This document shows positions 23,967 through 34,319 of a stretch of 64,000 bases of DNA, in pieces. The notes under the pieces are model-generated. The model saw only the letters and a program-made list of their open reading frames with translations. It did not search any database and was not told the origin of the DNA. The stretch is taken from positions 124,001 through 188,000 of the forward strand of contig JAMWFC010000036.1 in assembly GCA_027475525.1 (NCBI GenBank). The letters are read 5' to 3'. This DNA comes from Macrolepiota albuminosa (taxonomy: Eukaryota > Basidiomycota > Agaricomycetes > Agaricales > Agaricaceae). Each line of letters begins with the position of its first letter. The stretch's first letter is position 1. A program made the translations under genes and the position numbers.

Positions 23967-26900
23967 TTATCCGCCCCTCTTGCCATGCCGGCGCCTCCCC
24001 CGCAACCTCTCATTCTCTCTAAACTCCTGGATCGCCTCCAAGGCATGCGGCATATCATATTCCTTGAGCCATTCATCCTCACTTTCGTCATACCCCTTCC
24101 ACCTCACGAGAAACTCCGCCCCTCGTGTCCTACGCTCACGCAAGATCCGCTCGATCTCCACCTCCTCCCCCGTCTCCATCTGCACTGGGGGCGGTGGGAC
24201 CTGCCGCCGTCCCAGGATTGTGTCCTCCCTAACTGGAATCAAGCACGAGACATGGAAAACATCGTGGATCGCCCACCCATCAGGGAGAGCTAAGCGGTAT
24301 GCCGTGTCTGATATTTTCTGTGTGACGACAGCAAAAGGACCGAATCGTTTGAAATCGAGTTTCCGGTTTGGACGATCCGAGCACAAGTCTGTTCTCTCCA
24401 GGAACACGTGATCCCCCACCATGTAGTCTGGCGCCTCATCAACCCACGCATTATAAAAATGTTTCATCCTTGCCGCCGCCAACTCCAGCAGATCTTTCAA
24501 CTCCTCCTGCACCTCTGATTCTGTTGAGCCTCGCGTCTGCTTTTGGCACCATCTGAGAATTCACTGGATCGACTGAGAAGGTCGGATTATACGCATATTC
24601 TGCATAAAAAGGGGACATACTTAACATGGTTATTGTATGCAAACTCTGCAAATGGTAACCAATCCATCCAATCATCCTGATAGTAGTCAATGAACGCTTG
24701 CAAATAGACTTCAAGTTCCTGATTCAACCGCTCCGTTTGCCCATCTGATTGTGAATGGTGTGCTGTCAACAACGCTGGCTTTATCCCCAACCTCTCTCAC
24801 ATGTGCTTCACATAACGTGCCACAAACTGGGGACCATGATCTGAGATGATTTTCTTTGGTGTGCCATGCAGACATTATATCTGTTCCATGAAGCTGTTGC
24901 ACATTGCAGCTGCATCATCCATTGAGTGGGCACCTAAGAAATGTGCTCTTTTTGTTGACTTGTTGCAGACCACCTGGATCATGTTGTATCCCTGGGAAGT
25001 TGTAAGAGGGCCAATATAGTCTGTAGACACATGCTGCCATGGGCCATCAGGAACTTCTAAGGGCTAGAGAGGACCAAATGGTTTCTGATGCTGAGGCTTG
25101 ATGTGCTGACAGGTTTCATACCTGTCCACATATCATTGCACAAACTCAGACATACAAGGCCAATAGTAATTTCTTGCAACCAGGGCCAGCATGTTTGCAT
25201 GTCCCAGATGTCCAGCTGGAATAGAGTCATGGTAGAGTTGGAGAATGAGACACTTCACTTCCTTGTTATCAGGCATATAGATCAGGCCACTGAAACACAC
25301 CAGGCCATTGTCTACTGTGAAGTCCTGCAGTTTGTCACGACCCCTCCCCTCTGGAACTCCCCCGGGACATCCCCGGAGCCCCATCCGGGAACCCCTCTCA
25401 TCGGTCCCACAGCATGCCCTGCCCCCACAGCCGCTGACGCCGCCATCACACGCATCAACAACCGCCATCAGCCAGCCCCCAGGACCCCTACATCACGGAC
25501 CCCGGGATCAACTGCCATCAGCGATCGGATCACGTGATTCGCCTCCGGCCATCACGCATCACGACTCCCTCCGCACCAATTGATCGCACGTCCCCACACG
25601 CGCGATCCTGGTATACAGTCCTACCCGCTACTCAACGACCTCTGGAACCCATCCTAGACACCTGGGGACCCTGAGACCCGGCCCCGTAGTACTTATAGTA
25701 TAGCTCCCCGTTGTATTCGCTAGTCTTGATATTACTTTGGTTATTGCGTGCCCTCTTGCTTGACTGGTACGCCTGAATTGGTACGCTTCGACTGGCACGC
25801 CTAAGTATTCGCGTGCTCTAAGTTTTGGTACGCACTTCACGACTCTTGATTTACTAACTTGGTCTCGTCTTAGAACCTCCGGTTCACGACTCGACCCCCT
25901 CTAACTCCCAGTTACCTCCGACCCAAAACCCCCGGACTCTAGTCCCCTCTCCCAGGATTACCCCTGTCCCCATCTTGAACCCCGGAGTCCTAGCCCCGGA
26001 GTTCCAGACACCTGAGTATTCGTAGGTCAAGTCCGCATTGTAAGGGCGTTGCTTTCCCGGAAAGCCCCCGACTCAGCGGAACCTGACACAGTTGAACCTT
26101 GACCAATGTTGGTGCTTCCTCCAGACCCAAGACCTGCACCAGCTTTGGGTCTCTTGGCATTGCCATCTGCAAATATTGCCTGCACTGCTGCTACATGCAC
26201 CACTACCTCCAATGGACCACAACACTCTACTTGCACCACCACCTCATGCCTTGCCACTCTCTCTGCTGTCAGCACTGTCTGCTCTGCATTGTTCTTTTCA
26301 CTGGTGGAGACTTCATGATCTGGCCACTGTGACAGTCCATCAGGCCCCACACAGAGATGCCCTGGCCTGTGGTGAATCAAAAATGTAAAACAATTTAGAA
26401 ACAGACTTCACCTTGCTTGCTGCTGACTCAGATCCTTCGCTGTCATGAAATACTCCAGGTTACAATGATCCAAAAAGATGTCAACTGAAAATGGGCTCCC
26501 TCCAGATATGGCCACCATGCCTCCAATGCTCTCACCACTGACAGTAACTCCTTGTCATGCACATCATAGTTGCATTCCACAGGCTGCATCAACTTGGAGA
26601 AAAATGCCACAGGCCTCCACTCCCCATCACATGCCTTCTGTGACAACATGGCACCTACAGCAAAATCAGATGCATTTGTCTCTACCCAGAAGGCTGCATC
26701 TGTATCCAGCATTATCAATCCTAGTGCCTGCACAAATACTGTTTTCAGTGCTTCAAATGCTGCCTGCTCTGCTGCTCTCCATTGCCACAACACATCTTTT
26801 CTCTTCAGATCCTTAAGTGGTTTTATAATCATCGTATAGTCCTTCACAAACTACTGATAAAAGCTGCAGAACCCAAAAAATTGATTTACTTGCTTCAGGT

Positions 26901-26975
26901 TTTAAGGAACTGGCCAGTCTGTGATGCTGCTAACTTTTACTAGATCCATGCCTACAAACTCTGGTGAGATCAATT
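23967..26975 (-). pseudogene. Chromovirus gypsy pol remnant (element E), 5'-truncated
   Basis: Minus-strand pieces appear in pol order. The RT thumb (VKVSSITDWPVP, FFGFCSFYQ, with in-frame stops) lies near 26960-26850. RNase H (WVETNASDFAVGAMLSQ, DKELLSVVRALEAW) is at 26847-26443. The integrase zinc-binding part (HDSIPAGHLGHANMLALVARNYYWP) is near 25250-25140. The integrase core and C-terminus ([18 protein letters not shown]) are near 24790-24587. A chromodomain (AEFLVRWKGYDESEDEWL) is near 24110-24040. There are many stops and frameshifts. Gag, protease and most of RT are missing, and no LTRs were found. A C-family solo LTR is inserted between RNase H and integrase at 25333-26088. Confidence 0.88.
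25333..26088 (+). mobile_element. Solo LTR of element C family (TSD CAGTT)
   Basis: This 756-bp sequence starts TGTCACGACCCC and ends GAACCTGACA. It matches the LTRs of element C (31194-32046 and 62141-62954) in reverse orientation. It is flanked by a perfect 5-bp duplication CAGTT at 25328-25332 and 26089-26093. A TATA-like TATAGTATAG at 25694-25703 precedes the conserved transcript-start motif AGTCTTGATATT at 25722-25733 by 28 bp. It interrupts the decayed element E. Confidence 0.95.
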
Positions 26976-28196
26976 GATCAGAATTTATGATTGATTATCA
27001 GAAACAATAGGCTCATACCTTGCACTCCTGATAACATATACATCTTCATCCTCATATTAATATTAAAAATGTTCTTTTTCAAGGCCAGCTCAATGAATGT
27101 CTCAACACATTCACTTGTAGTTAGAATGTGTGAGAAAGAATAGTCCTCCTTATTTGATTGTACAGCAAGCAGCAAAACTTCAATACCAGTTCAGACATGC
27201 AGTCATTGGATTTATACACATAATGAGTGATAATACTATGAATTATAAAAACATTACTTACCTCTTCTGAGAGTGGTGCATGTGTCATAGAAGATAGAAA
27301 TTGAGATATTGAGGGCTGCCAAGTTGCACATTTCATCAGTCTCATGCAGAGAAATGACCTTCTCCTCTGTAAGTTGTTTCTTATCCTCATCTGATAGTAG
27401 TTTCCCACATAGAGACATCACAACGGTACGTGTCATACGTTATATGGAAGCTCGCTTTGTGCCGTACCATACGTGTCCAGCAGAGTCCGCTACACTGAAG
27501 CGGCGCAGTGCCCACAGTGCCGTAGAATACAGAGCTGCGGACGTGTCACAATGTGCTGTATGACACAGTCCAGTGGATTGATAAAAAGCGAGCACACATA
27601 TGTGCACGCAGGCCCAGCGGATGCCAGCGGACGCTAACGGATATCAATGTGCATCAGCGGGCATCAGCCCACGACTGAAAGCCTCCTCCAGTGGCAGACG
27701 TCATGGCATGAATCAACCCTCCTTGAGGTTCCCACATCCCTCCCCTCTCCCTTCCTCCCCACAATAACTCAAGGCTGCGCGCCTCCCCTTCCCTCCTTTT
27801 CCCACCCCCGATGCCAGCATACGTCCATGAAAGGGCCCTGCAGACCTACGCAGGCCTACGCAAGCCACCAGCAGACATCCACGCAGACCTATATCGACCC
27901 ACTCAAACCTACGCAGGCCCTCCCAGGCCTGCGCAGGGCACCAGCGGACATCTGCAGAGGCCTATGCAGGTCCACAGGGGCTAGTTGGACCAAAGAAAAA
28001 GAAACATTGTCTTGCCCATCGTATGCCTGCGGGGGGGAATCGAACCCCTGGCCTTGGGCAGGCCTCCAGCAACGGAACACACATTTAACCATTGCACCAC
28101 AGGTCTATTACCAACGGATAGACTCAAAGGTCAGATAACACAATGAGCGGATGTCCACCTACGTCCCCGCAGGTCCCCGTATGGATATTTTGAGGT
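26976..28196. other. Non-coding, degenerate short repeats
   Basis: No gene could be supported; a 60-codon minus ORF at 27436-27254 has no recognised motif. From about 27600 the sequence is built from degenerate variants of CAGCGGACAT/GCAGGCCTACG words, giving a low-complexity GC-rich tract that continues in places to 28830. Confidence 0.4.
28026..28103 (-). repeat. tRNA-like sequence (SINE head or tRNA pseudogene)
   Basis: The minus strand begins CCTGTGG and ends CCGCAGG, a complete 7-bp acceptor stem with one G-U pair. It contains an A-box-like TGTGGTGCAATGGTTAAATG and a strong B box/T arm (GGGGTTCGATTCCCC). The middle does not fold into a clean anticodon arm, so a functional tRNA is doubtful. 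It sits among degenerate repeats, which fits a tRNA-derived SINE head. Confidence 0.5.
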
Positions 28197-28350
28197 GGAA
28201 GGGGGGTGGCATACCTCCCAAAAGAGGTTTCGTGGCTTGAAAGGGGCGTTGGCATCATCTGCCATCAGCTGGCGGAAGGGGGGTGGCATACCTCCCAAAA
28301 GAGGTTTCGTGGCTTGAAAGGGGCGTTGGCATCATCTGCCATCAGCTGGC
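28197..28350. repeat. 77-bp direct tandem duplication (likely assembly join)
   Basis: Bases 28197-28273 are repeated exactly at 28274-28350 (L = 77), inside the GC-rich degenerate repeat tract. Confidence 0.95.
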
Positions 28351-28839
28351 ATCTGTCGGAGTTCATCGGCAGCCATTGTGACCCGCTGGCATCTGTCAGC
28401 ATCCGTCCACATCCATTGGGCATCCATCGGCATCCGTCCACGTCCGTCGGACATTCGTCGGCAACCCCTGGCATCGTCCGGCATCAGGGTGGGAGAGAAG
28501 GAAAGGGGGGTGCGTGGGCGTCTGCCACATGGAGTGGCGTCTCGGAGAGCGTGGGGGGTGGCAGAGGAGGGATGGGGGTGGGGAAAAAGAGGGGGAAGGG
28601 GGAAGGGGAGGGGGAGGAGCGTGGGTGTACCAGCGGACATAGCAGACGTCGGACGTCAGGTCAGGGATGAGGAGGGAAGGGGGGTGCATGTGGCGTACGG
28701 GGGTGGCATGTGAGGTAGTGTGGGGAGTGGAGAGGATGGCACTGGGGAGAAAGAGGGGGAAGGGCAGAAGAGGGTGCGTGAGTGTCCGCTGTCTGCTGGC
28801 ATGCCAGCGGACGGTAGCGGATGTCGGCATGTGACCCAT

Positions 28840-28970
28840 GAAATATCAATGTATCAATATTCCATGGTACCACAGGCGCTTACCAAAAGTCAGTATTGTA
28901 CAGAATTTGATTGGATAGTGTTATCAATTTTTACTTGTAGTAAATTGACAGAGGGTGGAAGGGAATGCAG
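28840..28970. repeat. Dispersed tRNA-like/palindromic repeat, copy 1
   Basis: This copy contains a segment (GAAATATCAATGTATCAATATTCCA, then GTACCACAGGCGCTTA) followed by the palindrome-like CAATTTTTACTTGTAGTAAATTGACAG and GGGTGGAAGGG. The same modules recur in the same order at about 29277-29425. The first module is the reverse complement of the 5' half of the tRNA-like sequence at 29237-29316. Confidence 0.6.
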
Positions 28971-29042
28971 CAGTATAAAAAGACACCATAAAATTACAAC
29001 CTTATTTTGTTTATCATACTGTGTAGTAACTAACAATTAATT

Positions 29043-29180
29043 CAAAACTCTAGAAATTACTGAAGCAGGTATAGGATGGAGGACTTGACGCATGAGATCA
29101 TTCCAGTTCACATGAACTGGAATAACCTGATGCGTCAAGTCGTCCACCTTATGCCACTGCAGAAATCTCTGGAGTTTTAA
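29043..29180. repeat. 138-bp foldback (inverted repeat)
   Basis: Two arms of about 55 bp are inverted copies with a few mismatches: CAAAACTCTAGAAATT...GGACTTGACGCAT on the left, and its complement ending ...CTCTGGAGTTTTAA on the right. The AT-rich centre itself holds a smaller hairpin, CATTCCAGTTCA/TGAACTGGAAT. No ORF is present. It resembles a foldback MITE; no clear target duplication was found. Confidence 0.7.
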
Positions 29181-29236
29181 ACGGATCACATTAATGACGC
29201 TAGCCGACGTCAGCAGCCTGCTGCTATTATATAATG

Positions 29237-29316
29237 TGCACTAGTGGGAGTCAAACCTGCCTCTTGCGCACAACATGAAATATCAATGTATCAATATTCC
29301 ATTGTACCACAGGCGC
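29237..29316 (-). repeat. tRNA-like sequence 2 (SINE-like)
   Basis: The minus strand reads from GCGCCTGTGGTACAATGG (A-box-like) to GGTTTGACTCCC (B-box-like) and ends AGTGCA. Its T-arm sequence is shared with the tRNA-like copy on the opposite strand at 29527-29605, so the two form an inverted pair. The acceptor ends do not pair, so this is not a functional tRNA. Confidence 0.5.
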
Positions 29317-29425
29317 TTATTACAAGTATTGAATTGACAATGTTAGACTGATATTTTTTTACATCATAGCTTACTACAAGTCAGTCAATTTTTACTTTTG
29401 GTAAATTGACAGGGGGTGGAAGGGG
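29277..29425. repeat. Dispersed tRNA-like/palindromic repeat, copy 2
   Basis: Second copy of the module pair described at 28840-28970, in the same orientation and order, with a different spacer between the modules. Confidence 0.6.
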
Positions 29426-29526
29426 TCCGCTGAAGTGGTATCTTGTACATGGACGGATCCAAGAATTTACCGCCACTGATTCATCTGTAGACTGATAATT
29501 ATTTACATCATAGCACTGTTCAGTAA

Positions 29527-29605
29527 GCATCCGTGGTGTAGTGGAATATTCTCAATTGGTATTCCTTGTATCTTGCAGTAGGTGGGTTTGACTCCCACTA
29601 GTGCA
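29527..29605 (+). repeat. tRNA-like sequence 3 (SINE-like)
   Basis: The sequence begins GCATCCGTGGTGTAGTGG, close to a tRNA-Gly A box, contains GGTGGGTTTGACTCCCACT as T arm/B box, and ends AGTGCA. The outer three bases GCA and TGC can pair but the full acceptor stem cannot form, and the anticodon region is degenerate. It is probably the head of a tRNA-derived element. Confidence 0.5.
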
Positions 29606-29806
29606 TTGACATCAAACTGTCGAGAATTTTTGACTACACACAGAACATTAGACTGAACGGATCAACTTCATGATGCTAGCATTTTACTTGTAGTAAATTG
29701 ATTGTGTAATCATTGAATAGTGTGTGGTTTTTTCCGTCCATGAGAGTGGCATAATGGATCAAAACAACTGGACAGTTAATCTTAATGAAAAATAACCAAC
29801 GGAAAA

Positions 29807-30325
29807 TGTAAGGGCGACCTCTAGAGGCTGTGGCTCAGTCACACAGCTGGCAGAGGGAGATCCAAAGTGTATTAGAATATATACTGACAATATCAAGGTA
29901 GCTACTCACCTGGCAGAGGGAGATCCAAAGAGAACAAGTCTGGGGATTCCCTATGCCAGGTTGGACGCTTCTGGGGCCTCTGAAGCGTGGGAAACAACTG
30001 TACAGTACAACAAAACCTTAAAAACTCGAAAATTGACTAACCAAACAAGTGTGCAAACAAGGGAGGAAAACTCCGGACTTTTAGAAGTCAGAAAGGCAAA
30101 GTCCAGCTTATCTAAGCAGCCTGGAGCGGTGCTGAAGGGCCCACACTTGTCTGAGTGATAGCTAAAGAACCAGAGCACCTCAAAGGTTGAGAATAGTACT
30201 AACAGATAGTGTTGAAAAAGTAGTAACAGCAAAATGAGAGAATGATAGAAGAAATAAGGAAGTGAATGAAAGGAGAGTGAAGGAATAAAGAGTGAAAGAA
30301 GAAAGGAATGGGGAGTCCCCTGACA
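29807..30325 (-). mobile_element. Solo LTR, family D copy 2 (TSD GAAAA)
   Basis: This is the reverse complement of the LTR at 2625-3060, running TGTAAGGGCGACC to GGGAGTCCCCTGACA on the + strand. It is flanked by a perfect 5-bp duplication GAAAA at 29802-29806 and 30326-30330. Near one end the motif CTGGCAGAGGGAGATCCAAAG is repeated around a short insert (about 29847-29930), which helps explain the extra length (519 versus 436 bp). No internal region is attached. Confidence 0.93.
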
Positions 30326-30359
30326 GAAAAGCCATGAATTGTAGTAACTAACGATTAAA

Positions 30360-31193
30360 TTACTCGTCCGATGTGTATTCCTCCTCTTCATTAGATCCGT
30401 GTAATGCATCTGAGGCCCAGAAATCCTCATCAAGCAGGTAGTCTGCAGTCAAAAGTGCAAAGTCCTCCGGTGTATATGGCCCCTGAGGTCTGGTAAGTGT
30501 GATGTTTTCATAGTTTGCTCTCAGGCATGACGATGAAGATGGTGAGGGTGACTCTAACATATCAATGGACACATCATCAGTACGATCAGCTCAATTTAAA
30601 GGGCCAATGGGCCTACATTGACCATGTTTTGCTCTAGCACGAAATTCTTGTTCTGTTGAAATAAATTAACTATGATTACCAGTGCCAAATTATACTGACC
30701 ATGTTTTGCTCTAGCACGAAATTCTTGTTCTGTTGAAATAAATTAACTATGATTACCAGTGCCAAATTATAACTCACGTTGTTGATACAATTCGCTAATT
30801 CTTCTCTTATCCTCGTGTCGAGTCATATGTGTCTCATATTCCTCCCACTCCTGGACATTGTTACCAGTAGGTAGGGTTGGAGAAGGAGATTGTTGGAAGG
30901 GGGAAGACTGGAATTGAAGAGCCGTTACATCAAAAAGCGGTGGAAGATGTTCTTTGTCATCGGCTCCTTCCATCTGTTCTGCCGTCACAAGAAATAGCGG
31001 CGGAAGGTTTTCCTCGTCCTCGCTCGCCATATGTCTGCCCTCTGGACTTCCGTTTGTCCACAGTCACTGGCTGCCGCCATTTTGGGAATGAACAAGGACG
31101 GCAAATCATCGTCTTCCGTCTCCTCTGCCGCAGGAATGAACAAAGCAGGCAAAGAATTGTCATCCATCTGCTCTGCCGCAGGAATGAACAAAG
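30360..31193 (-). pseudogene. 3' part of a repetitive unknown gene split by element C
   Basis: The minus strand continues the gene whose 5' part is at 62955-63988. From the TSD onward it reads near-identical 16-residue units of the form LFIPAAEQMDDNSLPA, LFIPAAEETEDDDLPS. Then comes a basic stretch, a Gln/Pro-rich segment, WEEYETHMTRHEDKRRISEL, an intron with donor GTGAGT near 30775 and acceptor near 30660, and a C-terminal exon (MSIDMLESPSPSSSSCLRAN to EEEEYTSDE, stop at 30360). One in-frame TGA lies near 30596. The intron contains a 77-bp duplication. I do not recognise the family; acidic repeats and a transposon-rich setting suggest a mobile-element or expanded-family protein. Confidence 0.6.
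30619..30771. repeat. 77-bp-period tandem duplication (76 identical bases)
   Basis: Bases 30619-30694 recur at 30696-30771. The period is again 77, but the 77th base differs (C against A). It lies in the intron of the split repetitive gene. Confidence 0.9.
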
Positions 31194-32046
31194 TGTCAGG
31201 TTCCGCTGAGTCGGGGGCTTTCTGGGAAAGCAACGCCCTTACAATGCGGACTTGACCTACAGATACTCAGATGTCTGAAACTCCGGGGTTGAGATTCCGG
31301 GGTTCAAGACAGGGACAGGGGTAATCCCGGGGGGAGGGGACTAGGTCCAGGGGTTTTGGGGGTTGAGAGTAGCTGAGGGTTGGGAGGGGGTCGAGTCGTG
31401 AACCGGAGGTTCTAAGGCGAGACCAAGTTAGTAAATTAAGAGTCGCGAAGTGCGTACCAAAACTTAGAGCATGCGAATATTCAGGCATGCCAGTCGAAGC
31501 GTACCAATCAGGGCGTACCAGTCAAGCAAGAGGGCACGCAATAACCAAAGTGAATATTCAGGCATGCCAGTCGAAGCGTACCAATCAGGGCGTACCAGTC
31601 AAGCAAGAGGGCACGCAATAACCAAAGTGAATATCAAGACTAGCGAGTACAACGGAGAACTATGCTATACGTACTACGGGGCTGAGTCTCGGAGTTCCGG
31701 AGTGTCTGGGATGGGTTCCGGGGGTCATTGAGTAGCGGGCAGGGACTGTATACCGGGATCGCGTGTGTGGGGACACGCGATCAATTGGCGCGGAGGGAGT
31801 TGTGATGCGAGATGTGTGATGCATGATGGCCAGGGGCGAATTGCGTGATCTGATTGTTGCTGGCAGTTGATCCTGGGGTCCATGATGCAGGGGTCCCGGG
31901 GGGTTGGCTGATGGCGGTCGTTGATGCGTGTGATGGCGGCGTCGGCAGCTGTGGGGGCGGGGTGCGTTGTGGGGTTGACGAAAGAGGTTCCTGGATGGGG
32001 CTCCGGGGATGTCCCGGGGAGGTTCTAGGGGGGAGGGGTCGTGACA
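31194..32046 (-). repeat. 3' LTR of element C
   Basis: 853 bp including a 77-bp duplication that is probably an assembly artefact, so about 776 bp in reality. On the minus strand it starts TGTCACGACCCC and ends CCTGACA. The transcript-start motif AGTCTTGATATT is at 31641-31630. Confidence 0.93.
31475..31634. repeat. 77-bp direct tandem duplication (likely assembly join)
   Basis: Sequence from 31475 is repeated from 31552 (period 77, match extends 83 bp), inside the 3' LTR of element C. The homologous LTRs at 62141-62954 and 25333-26088 do not carry this duplication, which supports an artefact. Confidence 0.95.
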
Positions 32047-32059
32047 TCACCCCCCCTTC
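32047..32059 (-). promoter_or_regulatory. Polypurine tract of element C
   Basis: On the minus strand GAAGGGGGGGTGA directly precedes the 3' LTR (TGTCACG). It matches the tract AAAGGAGGGGTGA in the same place in element A and would prime plus-strand DNA synthesis. Confidence 0.85.
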
Positions 32060-32197
32060 AGCGCCGAGACCCTCCGAGGCACGCGTAGCCAGAGGTTCGG
32101 ACTGGGGCACAAGCATGGGAACTGGCGCCTGTTTTGCCACATAATGAAAAAAAATTTTACCATCAAACTCCACTATGTCACGTACACTGCTAATGAT

Positions 32198-32587
32198 AGT
32201 CTTGATATTGCCATAAACTCGTCTCTATAACTCTCTGTCTATTTCGTACTTATCTCAATCTATCTTTCTCCTCCTCTCAAGTCTCCCGGCCCTCTAAAAG
32301 TCTCCCAGTTCCAATCTCAGTCTCCCGGTCTTAAGTCTCTTTCTCCGACTACCTCTTCTATCCTCCACCTTAACAAGGTCCCGCCTTCTCCCGCTGCGTA
32401 TTCCGGACTTAGCCTGGGATCCTGCCTCACCTCTTCCTGCAAACTCCGGCGCTCCGTAGTCACCCCGCGCCCCACCCACAGCTCCGGAACTCATCCTCCG
32501 TTACCCGGAGACTCTCCGTAGACTTTGAGTCTGCCTAGTAAGGACCCGCTTGCCCCTGGAGGCCCCCGTCATCAGCGGAACCTGACA
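32198..32587 (+). mobile_element. R-U5 fragment of an element A-type LTR (no U3)
   Basis: This 390-bp segment matches the A-family LTR from the predicted transcript start AGTCTTGATATT to the LTR end GAACCTGACA, exactly the same 390-bp length as in the 5' LTR of A (35521-35910). U3 is absent: similarity stops at the start motif, apart from a 7-base TGTCACG at 32176-32182 that equals the LTR 5' end. No target duplication flanks it. It lies inside element C between the antisense gene and the 3' LTR. Confidence 0.8.
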
Positions 32588-32650
32588 CCCCCCTGCTGTT
32601 GCCCTTTCCCGTGGCCTTGTCTCGCCGCTTCCCATTTTTGGCGGTCTGGG

Positions 32651-34043
32651 ATGAGTACGGGGACCATTTCCGTGGTCCCGGAGGACCGGCGCGTCCCGTG
32701 GGCAGGGGTATCGCAGGAGCAGTTTGAGCAGGCCCTGGAGAGGCCCCAGAGCTTGCCCTCCCATGCCTGGTGCATCAGCAATGGGCCGGTAAGTGTTCCG
32801 TGCTCCTGTTTTTGTGGCTAACCCAGGTGTTTAGTGCCTCCACTGCGCCCGCCAGCTGGTCTCTTGTTCGTTCAAAGCCCCGGCCCCGTCCTCTCGACGG
32901 GACACCTCAGTGTGCGAGGCGTGTCGCCTCAATCACGAGCGGTATTCCGTCTCGGCGCTGTGGAGGGCGTATGGCGTGTCTTGGGAGCAGGGTTGGCCGT
33001 TGAAGAGAGTAACCTGGAGGAAGGGAGTGGAGGAGAGGACCTGGGTAGCGGAGCCGGAAAGGGTCCCGGAGGAGGTACCGGCTGGGGGTTCGGGAGGGGT
33101 GTCCGCGGGAGGCTCAGGGAGTGGGCGGGGGAGGGGGCCGGGGTCGGCCCGTGGTATTGATCACACGCCAGATCACCCGGTCCAGTACCCAGGGGCAGGG
33201 AGGCCATGGGGGGCGGCCAGGCGGGCATCGCCCAGTCCCTCTCTGGGGCCCTCCAAGAGGGCGTGTCTGCCCGCGGAGACCCCGTCCCTGGCCTCCCAGA
33301 CCCCATCCCCAGATTTCCCAGCGCGACTCTCCCTGGCAATGTTCTCCCCATTGTCTGGACGACCGCTGGACGTCGAGGTGAGGGCTCTGCAGGAGCGCCT
33401 CGAGCAGGCCGATCGGGAGCGGGAGGAGCGTGAGAGGGGGGCAAGGGAGGAGGCAACATTCCGGAGGGGGCTGGAGGAGGATTGCGAGACCGCCCTCCGG
33501 GAGCTGGAGGAGGTGAGGGTGGCCCGGGGAGGGGCCAAGGCCCAGCTGGATGCCATGAGGGCCTGGCTTGAGCAAGGGGTGGGGCTCCCAGGGCAAGGTC
33601 CCTCGAGCCCGGGGTTGGTCAAGGTCTTGCGCCGGGATGTAGTCATTGGGCGCATGGCCTCTTTGAGTGCGTGGCTCTCCTTTCTTGTGGTTGGGCTGGT
33701 ACTGACATCTGCAGGCTGGGCTCAGAAACACCGCCTACTCTTGGACGGGGCTGCCGCGGCGTTCGCGTCCCTTCAAGAGGGGTTAAGGTCGGAGGCAGGG
33801 AACCCTGGGGTGGAGCGGAGTTTGGATTTGCTGGGGAGGCTAGTAGTTGCGCACCGCCGGAGGAACGTCCTGGCCCCGGGGTCGTGGTTCAAGCGAGTCT
33901 TGGACGAGGGCGAGCCGCTCCCGTCCTGGGATCAATTAGCTGAGGAGGTGTGGCAGGAGCACGGTCCGGGGGACGTGGGGGAAAACTTCCGGGAGTGGCC
34001 GAGGGGAGGGGATGGGGAAGGCGATTTGGGGCCCTCGCTCTAA
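32651..34043 (+). CDS. Antisense accessory gene of element C (Cys cluster + charged helices)
   Basis: This gene runs opposite to element C between pol and the 3' LTR. Exon 1 is 32651-32788, a 46-nt intron (GTAAGT...TTTAG, branch CTAAC) is 32789-32834, and exon 2 is 32835-34043. They join in phase to 448 residues without a stop. Exon 2 opens with paired cysteines, CLHCARQLVSC and then CEACRLNHERYS, which look like a zinc-binding cluster. A Gly/Ser/Pro-rich linker follows, then a long Glu/Arg/Ala-rich region (LQERLEQADREREERERGA) likely to form a coiled coil. Element A carries a homologous antisense gene with the same intron position. Function is unknown. It is not a gag, pol or envelope protein. 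DNA or RNA binding, or regulation of the element, are guesses. Confidence 0.7.
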
Positions 34044-34319
34044 GGGCCCCTCGTATGCTTCTTGGTATTGTCAGTTTCACAGTTCCTGATCCTGTAGTAA
34101 TTGTAGTTATAGAAAAATGTATATACTCGATTTGGTCTTCCGTGGTAAAGAATGGTGTAAGTAAGTGGCGGGGGAACTGGAAAGAGTACCTTGCCCAGAA
34201 TCTGGGGCGCTACTGTGAAAAAAGTACTAAAAGGGAGGTAAGATCTGGAAAAGGAAAAAAGCAGCAAGTATACGTGGGAGTTGAATCTCTGCTGAGTCCA
34301 GAGGCGGGGGTTATGCCCA

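Noticed and set aside
28026..28103. Functional tRNA gene
   Set aside because: The acceptor and T arms are good, but no standard anticodon arm can be folded.
27600..28830. CRISPR-like array in the CAGCGG-rich tract
   Set aside because: Units are degenerate and irregularly spaced, with no constant repeat and spacer structure, and the organism is a eukaryote.
29951..30433. 160-codon minus ORF across the second family D LTR
   Set aside because: It lies almost wholly inside a solo LTR and is not conserved in the other copy.
32176..32182. TGTCACG as proof of a full LTR start for the A-type fragment
   Set aside because: Only seven bases match, the next 15 do not, and no target duplication is present, so it may be chance.
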